The position numbers and the translations under genes were made by a program. From positions 372,001-436,000 of the forward strand of contig NZ_MDJS01000002.1 of NCBI RefSeq assembly GCF_001705515.1: a DNA stretch of 64,000 nucleotides, in the 5' to 3' direction. The notes below the pieces were generated by a model. It saw only the letters and a program-made list of their open reading frames with translations, made no database searches and was not told the DNA's origin. Positions 56,022 through 64,000 of the stretch are shown piece by piece. The DNA comes from Mucilaginibacter sp. PPCGB 2223. Lineage in GTDB: Bacteria > Bacteroidota > Bacteroidia > Sphingobacteriales > Sphingobacteriaceae. The stretch's first letter is position 1. The number at the start of each line of letters is the position of its first letter.

Positions 56022-56224
56022 TTTAGGTTTTTTGTATACAGATCCCTGTTTGGTTCGTTGATACCTGACCGCCACATCATATCAGTCGCGATGAGTAATC
56101 AAATTTTGTTGCAGGATCATAATTGGTTTATAAAACGAATATGACATCATTCGTTCAGAAAAAACGGGTATGAACTGACCAATTATAGGGTGTAATATGG
56201 CCAAATATGGCGGATGTGGTTGTT

Positions 56225-59200
56225 TTACCTGATCCGGGTGTACCGCTTTTTAAATATCTGGCGATTTTGCTTGGCAAAATCGGAAGGGCTGACGTTGAAA
56301 AGTTTTGAAAATTGTGTGCGAAAGTATTTGATATCATTGAAGCCGACAGCGAGCGCAACCTCATTAACATTCATATCTGTTTGGATGAGTAATTCGGCAG
56401 CTTTCCGTAGGCGGATGTACCTGACGAAGCCCGTGATGTTATGACCGGATAACGACTTAACTTTACGGAAGATGTTCGACCGGCTCATGCCGAGCGCATC
56501 CGAAAGAAATTTGATGTTGAAATCAGTATCGGTCATATGCTGCTCAACTACTTCGATACACTTTTCTAAAAAAAGCTTATATTCTTCTGATATATCGGCA
56601 TTGGTTGATTTAAATGTAATGGCATCATAAAAGTAACTCTGTAGGGTGCTCCTGTTTTGTAATAGATTGGCCACTCGTGCCATTAAAATATCCTTTTCAA
56701 AAGGTTTGCTGATATAATCGTCCGCCCCGCTTTCAAGTCCCTTTATTTTGTTCCCTGGTGATGAACTGGCCGTCAGTAATATCATCGGGATAAAACTTAG
56801 GGCCGGGGTTTGTTTGATAATGGCACAAAGTTCCAACCCGTTCATTCCCGGCATCATCACGTCGCATATGATCAGGTCCGGTCGTTTTTCCTTTGCGGCG
56901 ATTAGGCCGCTTTCGGCATTTTCTGCTTCATAAATCAGATACAGCGGCTCCAAAACGCTGCAGATGTATTTACGCATGTCGTTGTCGTCATCGATAATGA
57001 GGATCGCCTTGCTGTCTGTAACGATGTCTTTTTTCTTGGGTATTCCAATTTTTTTTGCTTTCTCTTCTGTATTCACTGGTTCAACAGCCAATTCGCTTAA
57101 CAGGCCTGTTGATGCCGGCGGCGTTGCCCAAATATGAGGTTCCGGGAAATGTGCAAATCCCGGCCTTAGACGCAGATGAAAAGTTGTTCCCTGGCCAGGT
57201 CGGCTTTCATAGCTTAATTCGCCGTGATGATCATCCGTAAACTTTTTAGCCAGGTACAAACCAATTCCAAACCCTGCCTTTGTAAGGCTGACAGCTTCTG
57301 CAGACCGATAAAACTTATCGAAAATGCGCCCGCCCCTATCGGGAGCAATTCCGTTGCCTGTGTCTGATACCTGTATTTCTATCCAGTCATCATCAGGCGC
57401 CGTCAATACGCTTACCAGCACTTTTTGGCCAGAAGGGGTGTATTTAATCGCATTCGATATCAAATTAAAAATAATGATCTCTATTTTTTCCCGGTCGCCA
57501 TAAATGATCACCTCATCATCAGGAAGAACCAACTTAAAATCTATCGATGAAACCTTAGCCTGCTGTACGAAGCACAGATATGCGCCTTTACAAACTTCAG
57601 CGATATCCATAGGAGCGATGTTCATATCGGCCGCCCCTTTTTCCGCTTTTCTAAACAGTAACAGTTGGTCTACTAAACTTAATAAACGCCGCGCATTACG
57701 GTAAACAATATTCATCTCATTGCTATATTCATTTTCAGGGAGCGACAAAAGGTCTTTTATTGGATTGATAATCAGCGATAACGGCGTGCGGAATTCGTGC
57801 GAAATACCTGTAAAAAACTCAATCCGGCGCTCATTGATTTCATGCTCTTTTTCCTGGAGGCTTCGCTGGTGTTCGGCCCTTGCGTTAGCCAGTTGTATTT
57901 CGTACTTCAGGCGCGCCTCGCGTAAACGACGATGCCAATACCAATAAATACTTAATATTAATATAGTGAGATAGCCCATATATGCCCACAGCGTCCGGTA
58001 CCAGGGCGGTAGGATAGTGACCTTTAAAGATAAGGTCGGTCCGGTCCACTGCCCCTCACGATCGCTGCAATTTATTTTTAGCTCGTAGTCCCCCGGATCA
58101 AGCCGGCTGTAGAATGCGTTCCGCCCTTGAGCAGCGTTGTTCCAGTGCCTATCCCATCCTTGCATGATGTAACGGTAATTGATGCGTTCCTGTGCGGTAA
58201 ATGCGATGGCTGCAAAATTTACCAACAACGATGCCTGATCATAAGGGATCGTTACGGCTTTGATATCTTGCCCACTGGTATTGGTAATATACTCCGGGTG
58301 TGCGCTCAACGCATCGTCGTTGATTTTTATTGATGTAATCAGTAATTGCTTTATGCTTTCGAGTGGTAGTATTTTCTCCGGGGAAAACAGGCTTAGCCCG
58401 TTAATACCGCCAAACGCCATTTCTCCATCTTTTAAAGCAAGAGAAGCGTTATAATTAAATTCTTTATTTAGCAGGCCGTCACTTTGATTTAAATTGATAA
58501 ATACCCGCCGGTTGACATCAAACCTTGATAAGCCATTATAGGTGCTCATCCAAAGCCTGCCGTTTTTGTCCTGCTCTATGGTCAATACGTTGTTATTACT
58601 TAGCCCATCATCAGTGGTGTATTGTTTAATTACTTTATCTTTGCCCTGGTCAAAAAGTATCAGGCCTGCTTCTGTACCCAGCCAAAGCTGCTGTGCTCCG
58701 GCGGATCGGATTGCCCTAACCGGTGCTCCGGTAGCAAAATAGTGATGACTCTTATATCTGGTATCAATGCGGTATATTCCATCAAAAGTACCGCCCCAAA
58801 GGTTACCATCATTATCTTCAGCTAAAGAGATCAGGTGTTTCAGCTTTGGGTCAAATACCCTAAACTGGTCTGCGGCCCTGTCATATAAAAATAATCCGTC
58901 CTGCAGCCCGCTTGCCCATAAATTTCTGTCTTTATCTTCGTACAGGATAAAAAATACGACCGGTCCTGGTTTGCCGTTCGCATCAATGCCAGTGTAGGTT
59001 TTAAAAGTGTTGGTGCTCTTCTGATAAAGATCTATTCCACCACCAAACGTGGCGATCCATATTTTCCCGGTATGATCCTGCTTAATACTGGTTATAAAGT
59101 TAGAACTCAACGTTCCGGCAACGTTGGTTTTATGCAAAAAATTTTCAAAACGATCTTTCGACCTATCCCAGATACTTAATCCGCCGCCGTCTGTCCCTAT

Positions 59201-60346
59201 CCATAAACGGCCGTCCCTATCTTCCAAAAGTGATTTAACAAAATCATTGATCAGGCTATTGGATTTTGTTGGCTCATGAACTATATTTTGGAAACGATCT
59301 TTTATATCATCAATAATATTCACCCCGCCGCGCAACGTGCCTATCCATTTACGGCCGTCCTTATCCAAAAAAATTGAAAATACAGAATTGCTTGATAACG
59401 AATAATGATCACTTCCGCCAAATAAGTAGCTCATCTTGCCCGACACAGTATTTAAGATATTTATTCCGCCACCATCGGTACCAATCCACAATTGCCCGTC
59501 GGGCATAATTTGCATCCCTTTTACCCGGTTAAAGCTTAAGCCGTTGTTGTTTTCAGAATATGCTTTATCAAATTCATGCCGGGTTATATCATAATGATAC
59601 AGGCCGTTATTGGTGCCTACCCAAAGATCTTGCTTGTTTCCATACAGGCAGGTCGCTATTTTTATTTTTTCGTCAATGAAAGCAATACTTTGCCTTGAAG
59701 CGTCATAATAACAGAGCCCGATGTTCTCTATGAAAAGGTACATGCGCCCTTCTATTATTGTTATAGCCGAAACATTATAGTCCCATTGCGTACCTGCGCC
59801 AGTTTTTAAAGGTATGGCGAGGCCGGTTTTGCCGGAGGTTTTATTAAACAGGATCAGTCCGGATTTTTGCGTGCCGACAAAAATATTACCCTCTTTGTCC
59901 GACTTGATGTCGTTGATATATGAGCGTATCTGAAAAGGTTTTCCATTACCCGGCTGAATTGCAAAAGCTGGCGAAAATTTGTCCTCCAGGATATTTAAAA
60001 CGCTTACACCCTGTCGTGTACCAACCCAAATATTGTGATATCGATCTTCGGCTATTGCATTGATAAAGCTATGAATAATTGCCCCTGGCTTGTTAGGATT
60101 ACTGCGGTATACCTTAAACTCATATCCATCGTACCGGTTAAGACCATCGTAAGTGCCAAACCAAATATATCCCTTGCTATCCTGAAATATAGTTCTGACC
60201 TCGTTGTTTGAAAGCCCGTCTTTTATTCCGAGTTGCTGCACGTATGGCGTAGCGGCTCTGATCGACAGACATAAAGCCCACAAAAGGCTTATGGATGCTG
60301 CCCGCAAACAGCGGCTACTATATTTTACATTAAAAATGTATGCCAT
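56225..60346 (-). CDS. Hybrid two-component system sensor/regulator (HTCS)
   Basis: The 1373-residue protein joins a whole phosphorelay in one chain. It has a signal region (~1-31) and about a dozen periplasmic Reg_prop propeller repeats (DGLSNNEVRTIFQDSKGYIW type). A Y_Y_Y domain ends near LPPWYRTL, followed by one transmembrane helix and coiled coil. The HisKA box is FFTGISHEFRTPLSLI (His ~848), with a HATPase domain after it. The receiver has LIICDVMMPGMNGLEL (Asp ~1161), and an AraC-type HTH ends the chain (VNEVALAVGFNDIKYFRTQF). It senses a periplasmic oligosaccharide and activates glycan genes. Region B or C is the likely target by proximity. Confidence 0.95.
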   Translation of the reverse strand: MAYIFNVKYSSRCLRAASISLLWALCLSIRAATPYVQQLGIKDGLSNNEVRTIFQDSKGYIWFGTYDGLNRYDGYEFKVYRSNPNKPGAIIHSFINAIAEDRYHNIWVGTRQGVSVLNILEDKFSPAFAIQPGNGKPFQIRSYINDIKSDKEGNIFVGTQKSGLILFNKTSGKTGLAIPLKTGAGTQWDYNVSAITIIEGRMYLFIENIGLCYYDASRQSIAFIDEKIKIATCLYGNKQDLWVGTNNGLYHYDITRHEFDKAYSENNNGLSFNRVKGMQIMPDGQLWIGTDGGGINILNTVSGKMSYLFGGSDHYSLSSNSVFSIFLDKDGRKWIGTLRGGVNIIDDIKDRFQNIVHEPTKSNSLINDFVKSLLEDRDGRLWIGTDGGGLSIWDRSKDRFENFLHKTNVAGTLSSNFITSIKQDHTGKIWIATFGGGIDLYQKSTNTFKTYTGIDANGKPGPVVFFILYEDKDRNLWASGLQDGLFLYDRAADQFRVFDPKLKHLISLAEDNDGNLWGGTFDGIYRIDTRYKSHHYFATGAPVRAIRSAGAQQLWLGTEAGLILFDQGKDKVIKQYTTDDGLSNNNVLTIEQDKNGRLWMSTYNGLSRFDVNRRVFINLNQSDGLLNKEFNYNASLALKDGEMAFGGINGLSLFSPEKILPLESIKQLLITSIKINDDALSAHPEYITNTSGQDIKAVTIPYDQASLLVNFAAIAFTAQERINYRYIMQGWDRHWNNAAQGRNAFYSRLDPGDYELKINCSDREGQWTGPTLSLKVTILPPWYRTLWAYMGYLTILILSIYWYWHRRLREARLKYEIQLANARAEHQRSLQEKEHEINERRIEFFTGISHEFRTPLSLIINPIKDLLSLPENEYSNEMNIVYRNARRLLSLVDQLLLFRKAEKGAADMNIAPMDIAEVCKGAYLCFVQQAKVSSIDFKLVLPDDEVIIYGDREKIEIIIFNLISNAIKYTPSGQKVLVSVLTAPDDDWIEIQVSDTGNGIAPDRGGRIFDKFYRSAEAVSLTKAGFGIGLYLAKKFTDDHHGELSYESRPGQGTTFHLRLRPGFAHFPEPHIWATPPASTGLLSELAVEPVNTEEKAKKIGIPKKKDIVTDSKAILIIDDDNDMRKYICSVLEPLYLIYEAENAESGLIAAKEKRPDLIICDVMMPGMNGLELCAIIKQTPALSFIPMILLTASSSPGNKIKGLESGADDYISKPFEKDILMARVANLLQNRSTLQSYFYDAITFKSTNADISEEYKLFLEKCIEVVEQHMTDTDFNIKFLSDALGMSRSNIFRKVKSLSGHNITGFVRYIRLRKAAELLIQTDMNVNEVALAVGFNDIKYFRTQFSKLFNVSPSDFAKQNRQIFKKRYTRIR

Positions 60347-60450
60347 ATTAAAAAAGCAGGGTACTTTTTTATTAATTAGTTAATTTAACTCAGCAGGAGC
60401 AGCGCTGAAGATTTATTGGTTAATTAGGCAAGTACGGATATTAACATAAG

Positions 60451-60681
60451 TTATTTACCGGCCGCCCTGTTGCGGTTTAATTCTATCTGCATGATCTTAT
60501 ATTTTACTTCGTTCCAGTGCAATAATGTTTGCTCCCGGCTAACGTGAAGCTTTTTAATTTTAAAATCAAACATTTTGTCAATTGGCTCCGGTTTTTTTTT
60601 CATTACGCAATTTAAAAGTATTTCCTTGCTTTGTAAAATTTTACAGATCGTATCATTTTCATACTGAGTTAATCGCACCAC
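60451..60681 (-). CDS. Small hypothetical protein
   Basis: A 76-residue frame upstream of the HTCS, on the same strand, gives a charged, Lys-rich protein (MKKKPEPIDKMFDFKIKK, LHWNEVKYKIMQIELNRN). It has no signal peptide or membrane segment. No family is recognised. It could be a real small gene or chance; there is no supporting promoter. Confidence 0.35.
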   Translation of the reverse strand: MVRLTQYENDTICKILQSKEILLNCVMKKKPEPIDKMFDFKIKKLHVSREQTLLHWNEVKYKIMQIELNRNRAAGK

Positions 60682-61296
60682 AACGTTTGGACTGTCGTTT
60701 CATGGATTAATAATATGCTTATCCTTTCCCGGGGAATAGTTAAATCAGAGATCTGTCATTCCTTTAAGATTTATTGAATGCTCATTTTATCCTGCTTTGA
60801 GAGACTGGACACCTGCTATATGGACAATGTTGTTAATACTTTATACTCATACGCTATATTAAACTCATAGACACCCTGTGGTGGCGGCAATACTTGCTAA
60901 ACGAAAGGCAAGAGGTCGTCGACGGCAGTTTGCGCGTATAAGTAAATACTGACTTTGAGGCCGTAGCCGGTTTGGTTTTTCACCTTAATAAAATACCCAA
61001 TGGCCCAGCCGATCTTTCTGCAATGGCGATTCTGGCAGGTGACGCCAGCGACTTATTGCGGCGAACCGGCGACACATGGCATGGTCAGCGTCACCGGCAA
61101 GCAATCGTCTGTATTTCCGGCTTACTGAGTGACCGATACTTATCCTTCCACGCCATTTAAATATATAGCGTTTACCGGCCTTCTAAATAGTTAAGACCCT
61201 TTTCAGAATCGTTTCGCAACCATCTTAATAACCAGGAGCATTACTAACGAATAAGCAAGCTGCGATTCCACTTTTGCTAAAATTAAACCATGTTTT
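60682..61296. other. 615-base gap between the HTCS side and the ABC exporter
   Basis: No intact gene. It contains the plus-strand remnant annotated at 60861-61160. The remaining sequence has no recognisable promoter or hairpin. It marks the right boundary of the glycan DNA. Confidence 0.45.
60861..61160 (+). pseudogene. Decayed coding remnant, possibly CorC/HlyC-like
   Basis: One frame reads IDTLWWRQYLLNERQEVVDG, then SLRV and an in-frame TAA (60939-60941). It continues as TDFEAVAGLVFHLNKIPNGP and ends at TAA 61158-61160. The EVVDGSL and TDFEAVAGLVFHLNKIP parts resemble the CorC/HlyC transporter-associated domain (VDGSL...DFxTVAGLVL...IP), with an internal deletion and a stop. The match is by eye only. 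Confidence 0.3.
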
Positions 61297-62226
61297 TTAA
61301 CTCCGCACTTCGCGCCGCATAAACAGGTAATAGGCCAGCGCAAAGCATCCGGTCATGGATGCCAGCAGGCCGCTTACCTGTGGCCACACCAGCATCAGGC
61401 TTTCTTTGAACGGCAGCGGCGACGGGACCGCCCCAGCCATCTGCTCCATCGTCAGTGGCCCCAGGCTGCGGACAGAGGGCATCAGCAAAGTAGCAACCGC
61501 ATCAGTGTAAAGATGGTTAGGCGCTATCCGAAGTATATTTAAAATGATGTTGTTGTACCTGATCACCTCTTCCTGCGTCAGCATGGCGGGGTCTGGTAAA
61601 AATGACCGGATGACCAGGTTGACCACCAGCTGGTAAAAGATGGTAAAGAACAACCAGATGCCGATAGCGGTGAGTGCGGATGTTGCCGCCTGCCGGAAAA
61701 CAATAGACAATGTAATGGATAAACTTAACCAGAAAGCGACATAGGCGATGGTGACGACCAAAAATCCGAGTATGCGCAGCAACTCCTGGGGTTCCATGCG
61801 TACACCCGTTAATAACAGCCCTCCGCCGATCATGAGCAGGGCAAGGGTTGCAAATAAGCTGCTTACGACGACCAGTGCGCTTATAAACTTGGCCAGCAAA
61901 ATATTGTCCCGGTATACCGGCTGGGCCATCAACCGGGTTTGGGTGCCACTATTTTGCTCAGCATTGATGGCATCAAAACCCATGCTAATGCCCAGCAGGG
62001 GCGCCAGAAAGCTCAAAAAGATATGGAACGGCGGGATAGAATTGTCGGTCGTGGTCAGCAATTTAAGATACAGAAAAGTATGGTCCGGGTCATTCACGTT
62101 CCCGATGGCTGCTTTGATATTGCTAAGCGACACATACAAAGAGGCAACAAACGTTAAAATGATCAGCCCGATGAGTATGGCAAAACGCCAGCTGCGGATA
62201 TGATCGGTTATCTCCTTACGGACCAT
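61297..62226 (-). CDS. ABC-2 type exporter permease
   Basis: From ATG at 62224-62226 the product has 309 residues beginning MVRKEITDHIRSWRFAIL, the amphipathic start usual for ABC-2 permeases. An ATG at 62319 would add 31 residues but overlap the ATPase gene by 68 bases. About six membrane segments are visible (FAILIGLIILTFVASLYVSL, SALVVVSSLFATLALLMIGG, WPQVSGLLASMTGCFALAYY). The partner ATPase lies immediately upstream, so it forms an exporter of unknown cargo. Confidence 0.88.
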   Translation of the reverse strand: MVRKEITDHIRSWRFAILIGLIILTFVASLYVSLSNIKAAIGNVNDPDHTFLYLKLLTTTDNSIPPFHIFLSFLAPLLGISMGFDAINAEQNSGTQTRLMAQPVYRDNILLAKFISALVVVSSLFATLALLMIGGGLLLTGVRMEPQELLRILGFLVVTIAYVAFWLSLSITLSIVFRQAATSALTAIGIWLFFTIFYQLVVNLVIRSFLPDPAMLTQEEVIRYNNIILNILRIAPNHLYTDAVATLLMPSVRSLGPLTMEQMAGAVPSPLPFKESLMLVWPQVSGLLASMTGCFALAYYLFMRREVRS

Positions 62227-62251
62227 TACGCTGAATGGCCCTGCCCCGGAA

Positions 62252-63220
62252 CTATTTTGGGCTACCGGCTTTTTGAATGCCGGATTCAAAATATTTTTGA
62301 TAGATATCTTCAAGTCCATAATTTTTTTGATTAACACGGGTGATGTTATAACCATTTTCCACCAGGAGACGCACCAGGGCCGGTGTAATGTTCCGGCTGC
62401 ACGTAAACTCAATTTCGTTTTCCTGTACAGATACCTGCTCGATATCTTCCCAGCCTTTTAAAACTGGTTCTAAAGCCCGTGGATGGGCTATCGGTTCTTC
62501 CAGCGCAATTGAAGTAACATACCCTGCCGCACCGAATAACTGGCCGGACAGTTTCTCCATGTTGCCTTCTGCCAGTAACCTTCCCTCCACGAAGATGCCA
62601 ACCCTGTCGCACACCTGCTGCACATGGTGCAAATGGTGCGAGGAAAGCAGAACAGTGAGGCCCTGCTGCCGGCTCAGTTGTTTGATCAATGCCAGGAAAT
62701 CTTTGACACCTGCCGGATCAATACCAAGGGTCGGCTCATCTAAGATGATCACCTCCGGCTGCTTGATCAGTACGTCGGCTAAGCCGAGGCGCTGCTTCAT
62801 GCCCCTTGAAAAGGCGGCGGTCTTTTTATCCCTGTCAGCGGTCAGGCCGACCGTTTCCAGGGTCTCGGCGGCACGCGCCTGCAGTCCGTCTTCGGGTATA
62901 CCGTTCAGCCTGCCAATGTACAGCAGGTTTTCCATGGCACTCATGTTGTCGTAAAAACCGACACTGTCAGGCATGTAACCTACTTTCCGCTTCACTTCCA
63001 TCGGGTTCCGCGTCGCGTTATATCCACAAACCTGTGCCAAGCCTTTGGTGGGTTCAGTCAATCCCAGCATCATGAGTATCGTTGTCGTTTTGCCTGCGCC
63101 ATTCGGGCCGAGCAGCCCGAAGATCTCGCCCTGGTCAACATTTAAGTTCAGGTTATCGACCGCTTTTTGTGAGCCATAAAGCTTGGTTAAGCCTTTTAGC
63201 TGTATAATAGGATCTTTCAT
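62252..63220 (-). CDS. ABC transporter ATP-binding protein
   Basis: The 322-residue protein contains Walker A (GLLGPNGAGKTTTILMM), a signature-like segment (FSRGMKQRLGLADVL), Walker B with its catalytic Glu (PEVIILDEPTLGIDP) and the switch His (LLSSHHLHHV). The C-terminal ~90 residues are the extension seen in CcmA/NatA-type exporters. It pairs with the downstream ABC-2 permease and follows the NEW3-domain gene by 23 bases; the three look like one operon. Confidence 0.93.
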   Translation of the reverse strand: MKDPIIQLKGLTKLYGSQKAVDNLNLNVDQGEIFGLLGPNGAGKTTTILMMLGLTEPTKGLAQVCGYNATRNPMEVKRKVGYMPDSVGFYDNMSAMENLLYIGRLNGIPEDGLQARAAETLETVGLTADRDKKTAAFSRGMKQRLGLADVLIKQPEVIILDEPTLGIDPAGVKDFLALIKQLSRQQGLTVLLSSHHLHHVQQVCDRVGIFVEGRLLAEGNMEKLSGQLFGAAGYVTSIALEEPIAHPRALEPVLKGWEDIEQVSVQENEIEFTCSRNITPALVRLLVENGYNITRVNQKNYGLEDIYQKYFESGIQKAGSPK

Positions 63221-63243
63221 CGGTAAAAACGGTAATGGGCGGT

Positions 63244-64000
63244 TTATCTCCTCCCGTATTTACGAATGAGGTAATACACGATGCCAATGGCCAGGAAAAT
63301 CACCAGGATGCCGATCCAACCCGAAAGGAGTGAGGTTTTAACGGTCAGCCGGTAAGCGATCTGCGCATTGGTACTGCTGGAAGTAGCCGTAAAGGTGGCT
63401 GCATAATCACCGGCCAGTGTTTTATCCGGCACTTTTAAGGTGGCGGTTATATTTACCGTCTGACCCGGCGCCAGCTGCTTGACCGAAGCGGGGTCATAGG
63501 TAGCCTCCCACCCGGTAGGAAGCTGCCCGGAGAGTTGCAGATCATTCAGCGGAAGCGTACCGGAATTTTTAACGGCTAACTGGAACTGTTTTTGGCTGCC
63601 CGAGGTCACCTCGTCGCTTAGCTTGCCGGTGGGTGTGCTTAGCGTTATACCGTAAGAACCTTTAACCACGGCCTCCAGCTTTAGCGACAGCGTATCTGCA
63701 TTGGATGCCGCCTTGATAGGGATCATGTATTTTTTAGGGGAAGCGTTCGGAGCGGCATTGATCTCTACGGCGATGTCCTGCGATTTACCGGCGTCCATGT
63801 TGATCGAGGTCAGCTGGCTGCCGTCTACTTTGAAAGCGATCATCCAACCGGCCGGTAGGTCTGTCTTTAACTCGTAAACATGTGCGCTTGGCGAGCCATT
63901 GTGCAGTGTTGTAGTGTAACGGAAAGTTTCATTGGTCGCCGCTTCAATATTCATCAGCTTGGCGCTGAAACCTGATTTGCCAGGGGCCACGGAAGCTGAC
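63244..64000 (-). CDS. NEW3-domain membrane-anchored protein (5' end outside window)
   Basis: The frame is open to the window edge; at least 252 residues are visible. Two tandem Ig-like NEW3-type domains are seen (ETFRYTTTLHNGSPSAHVYE with LPAGW, and FQLAVKNSGTLPLNDLQLSG with LPTGWEATYDP). A single C-terminal transmembrane helix (WIGILVIFLAIGIVYYLI) and basic tail follow. An internal GTG near 63990 could mimic a start, but coding continues upstream. Such proteins commonly precede ABC-2 exporters in Bacteroidota, with unknown function. Confidence 0.8.
   Translation of the reverse strand, partial: SASVAPGKSGFSAKLMNIEAATNETFRYTTTLHNGSPSAHVYELKTDLPAGWMIAFKVDGSQLTSINMDAGKSQDIAVEINAAPNASPKKYMIPIKAASNADTLSLKLEAVVKGSYGITLSTPTGKLSDEVTSGSQKQFQLAVKNSGTLPLNDLQLSGQLPTGWEATYDPASVKQLAPGQTVNITATLKVPDKTLAGDYAATFTATSSSTNAQIAYRLTVKTSLLSGWIGILVIFLAIGIVYYLIRKYGRR

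Noticed and set aside
62388..62954. 188-codon plus-strand frame inside the ABC ATPase gene
   Set aside because: Antisense to the Walker B and signature regions; Ser/Arg-rich shadow.
1..64000. CRISPR array, insertion sequence or phage genes
   Set aside because: No regularly spaced direct repeats, transposase or integrase motifs, or phage structural genes were recognised on either strand.

Overview
The window looks like a chromosomal segment from a soil or plant-associated Bacteroidota in the Sphingobacteriaceae, Mucilaginibacter- or Pedobacter-like. This is an inference from gene content; no rRNA or marker phylogeny is available. Support comes from three SusC/SusD pairs, Bacteroidota-type promoters (TTTG, about 20 bp, TAnnTTTG), a hybrid two-component regulator, and fasciclin/DUF5007/DUF5008/DUF4983-type lipoproteins. 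Almost the whole window is glycan-utilisation DNA. Housekeeping genes lie only at the edges: a PfkB kinase and tRNA-Asn on the left, an ABC-2 exporter on the right.

Region A (about 1.0-26.5 kb) is a locus that appears to be LacI-controlled. A leftward arm encodes GH88, GH97, a FucP-type symporter, GH43 and GH31 with a PA14 insert. A rightward arm encodes SusC, SusD, a DUF5017-like lipoprotein, a CHRD lipoprotein and GH97. Further right are an alginate-lyase-superfamily enzyme, a GH43 subfamily-24-like enzyme, a ROK kinase, an alpha/beta-hydrolase and the LacI regulator. CG-centred palindromes related to TAAATCGATTTA sit in the promoters of GH88, SusC, the second GH97 and the ROK kinase, usually between the -33 and -7 elements. 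The enzyme set suggests a uronic-acid-containing, galactose/arabinose/xylose-bearing plant polymer such as arabinogalactan or decorated xyloglucan. The exact substrate cannot be fixed from sequence.

Region B (27.3-43.1 kb) is a rightward run of eight surface genes with no recognisable active enzyme: SusC (lacking the usual N-terminal CarboxypepD_reg domain), SusD, FAS1-CBM6, DUF5007-like, SusC, SusD, FAS1, and an IPT plus delta-60-repeat (DUF5008-like) protein. A degenerate phosphodiesterase-like/LamG/DUF4983 protein follows, then a strong terminator. This capture-only cluster is the best candidate for an undescribed system.

Region C (43.7-54.8 kb, leftward) encodes a fucose/galactose-releasing exo-enzyme set: a rhamnose/fucose mutarotase, GH29, GH97 (retaining alpha-galactosidase type), GH35, GH43 with a C-terminal discoidin-like domain, and GH95. 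It probably trims the oligosaccharides that region B imports. It is followed by an orphan ECF sigma factor and a 1373-residue hybrid two-component system.

Several decayed coding fragments lie in the gaps (853-1008, 3783-3899, 43506-43673, 55063-55404, 60861-61160). The area therefore seems to have been remodelled by gene gain and loss. No CRISPR array, insertion sequence or rRNA was recognised.
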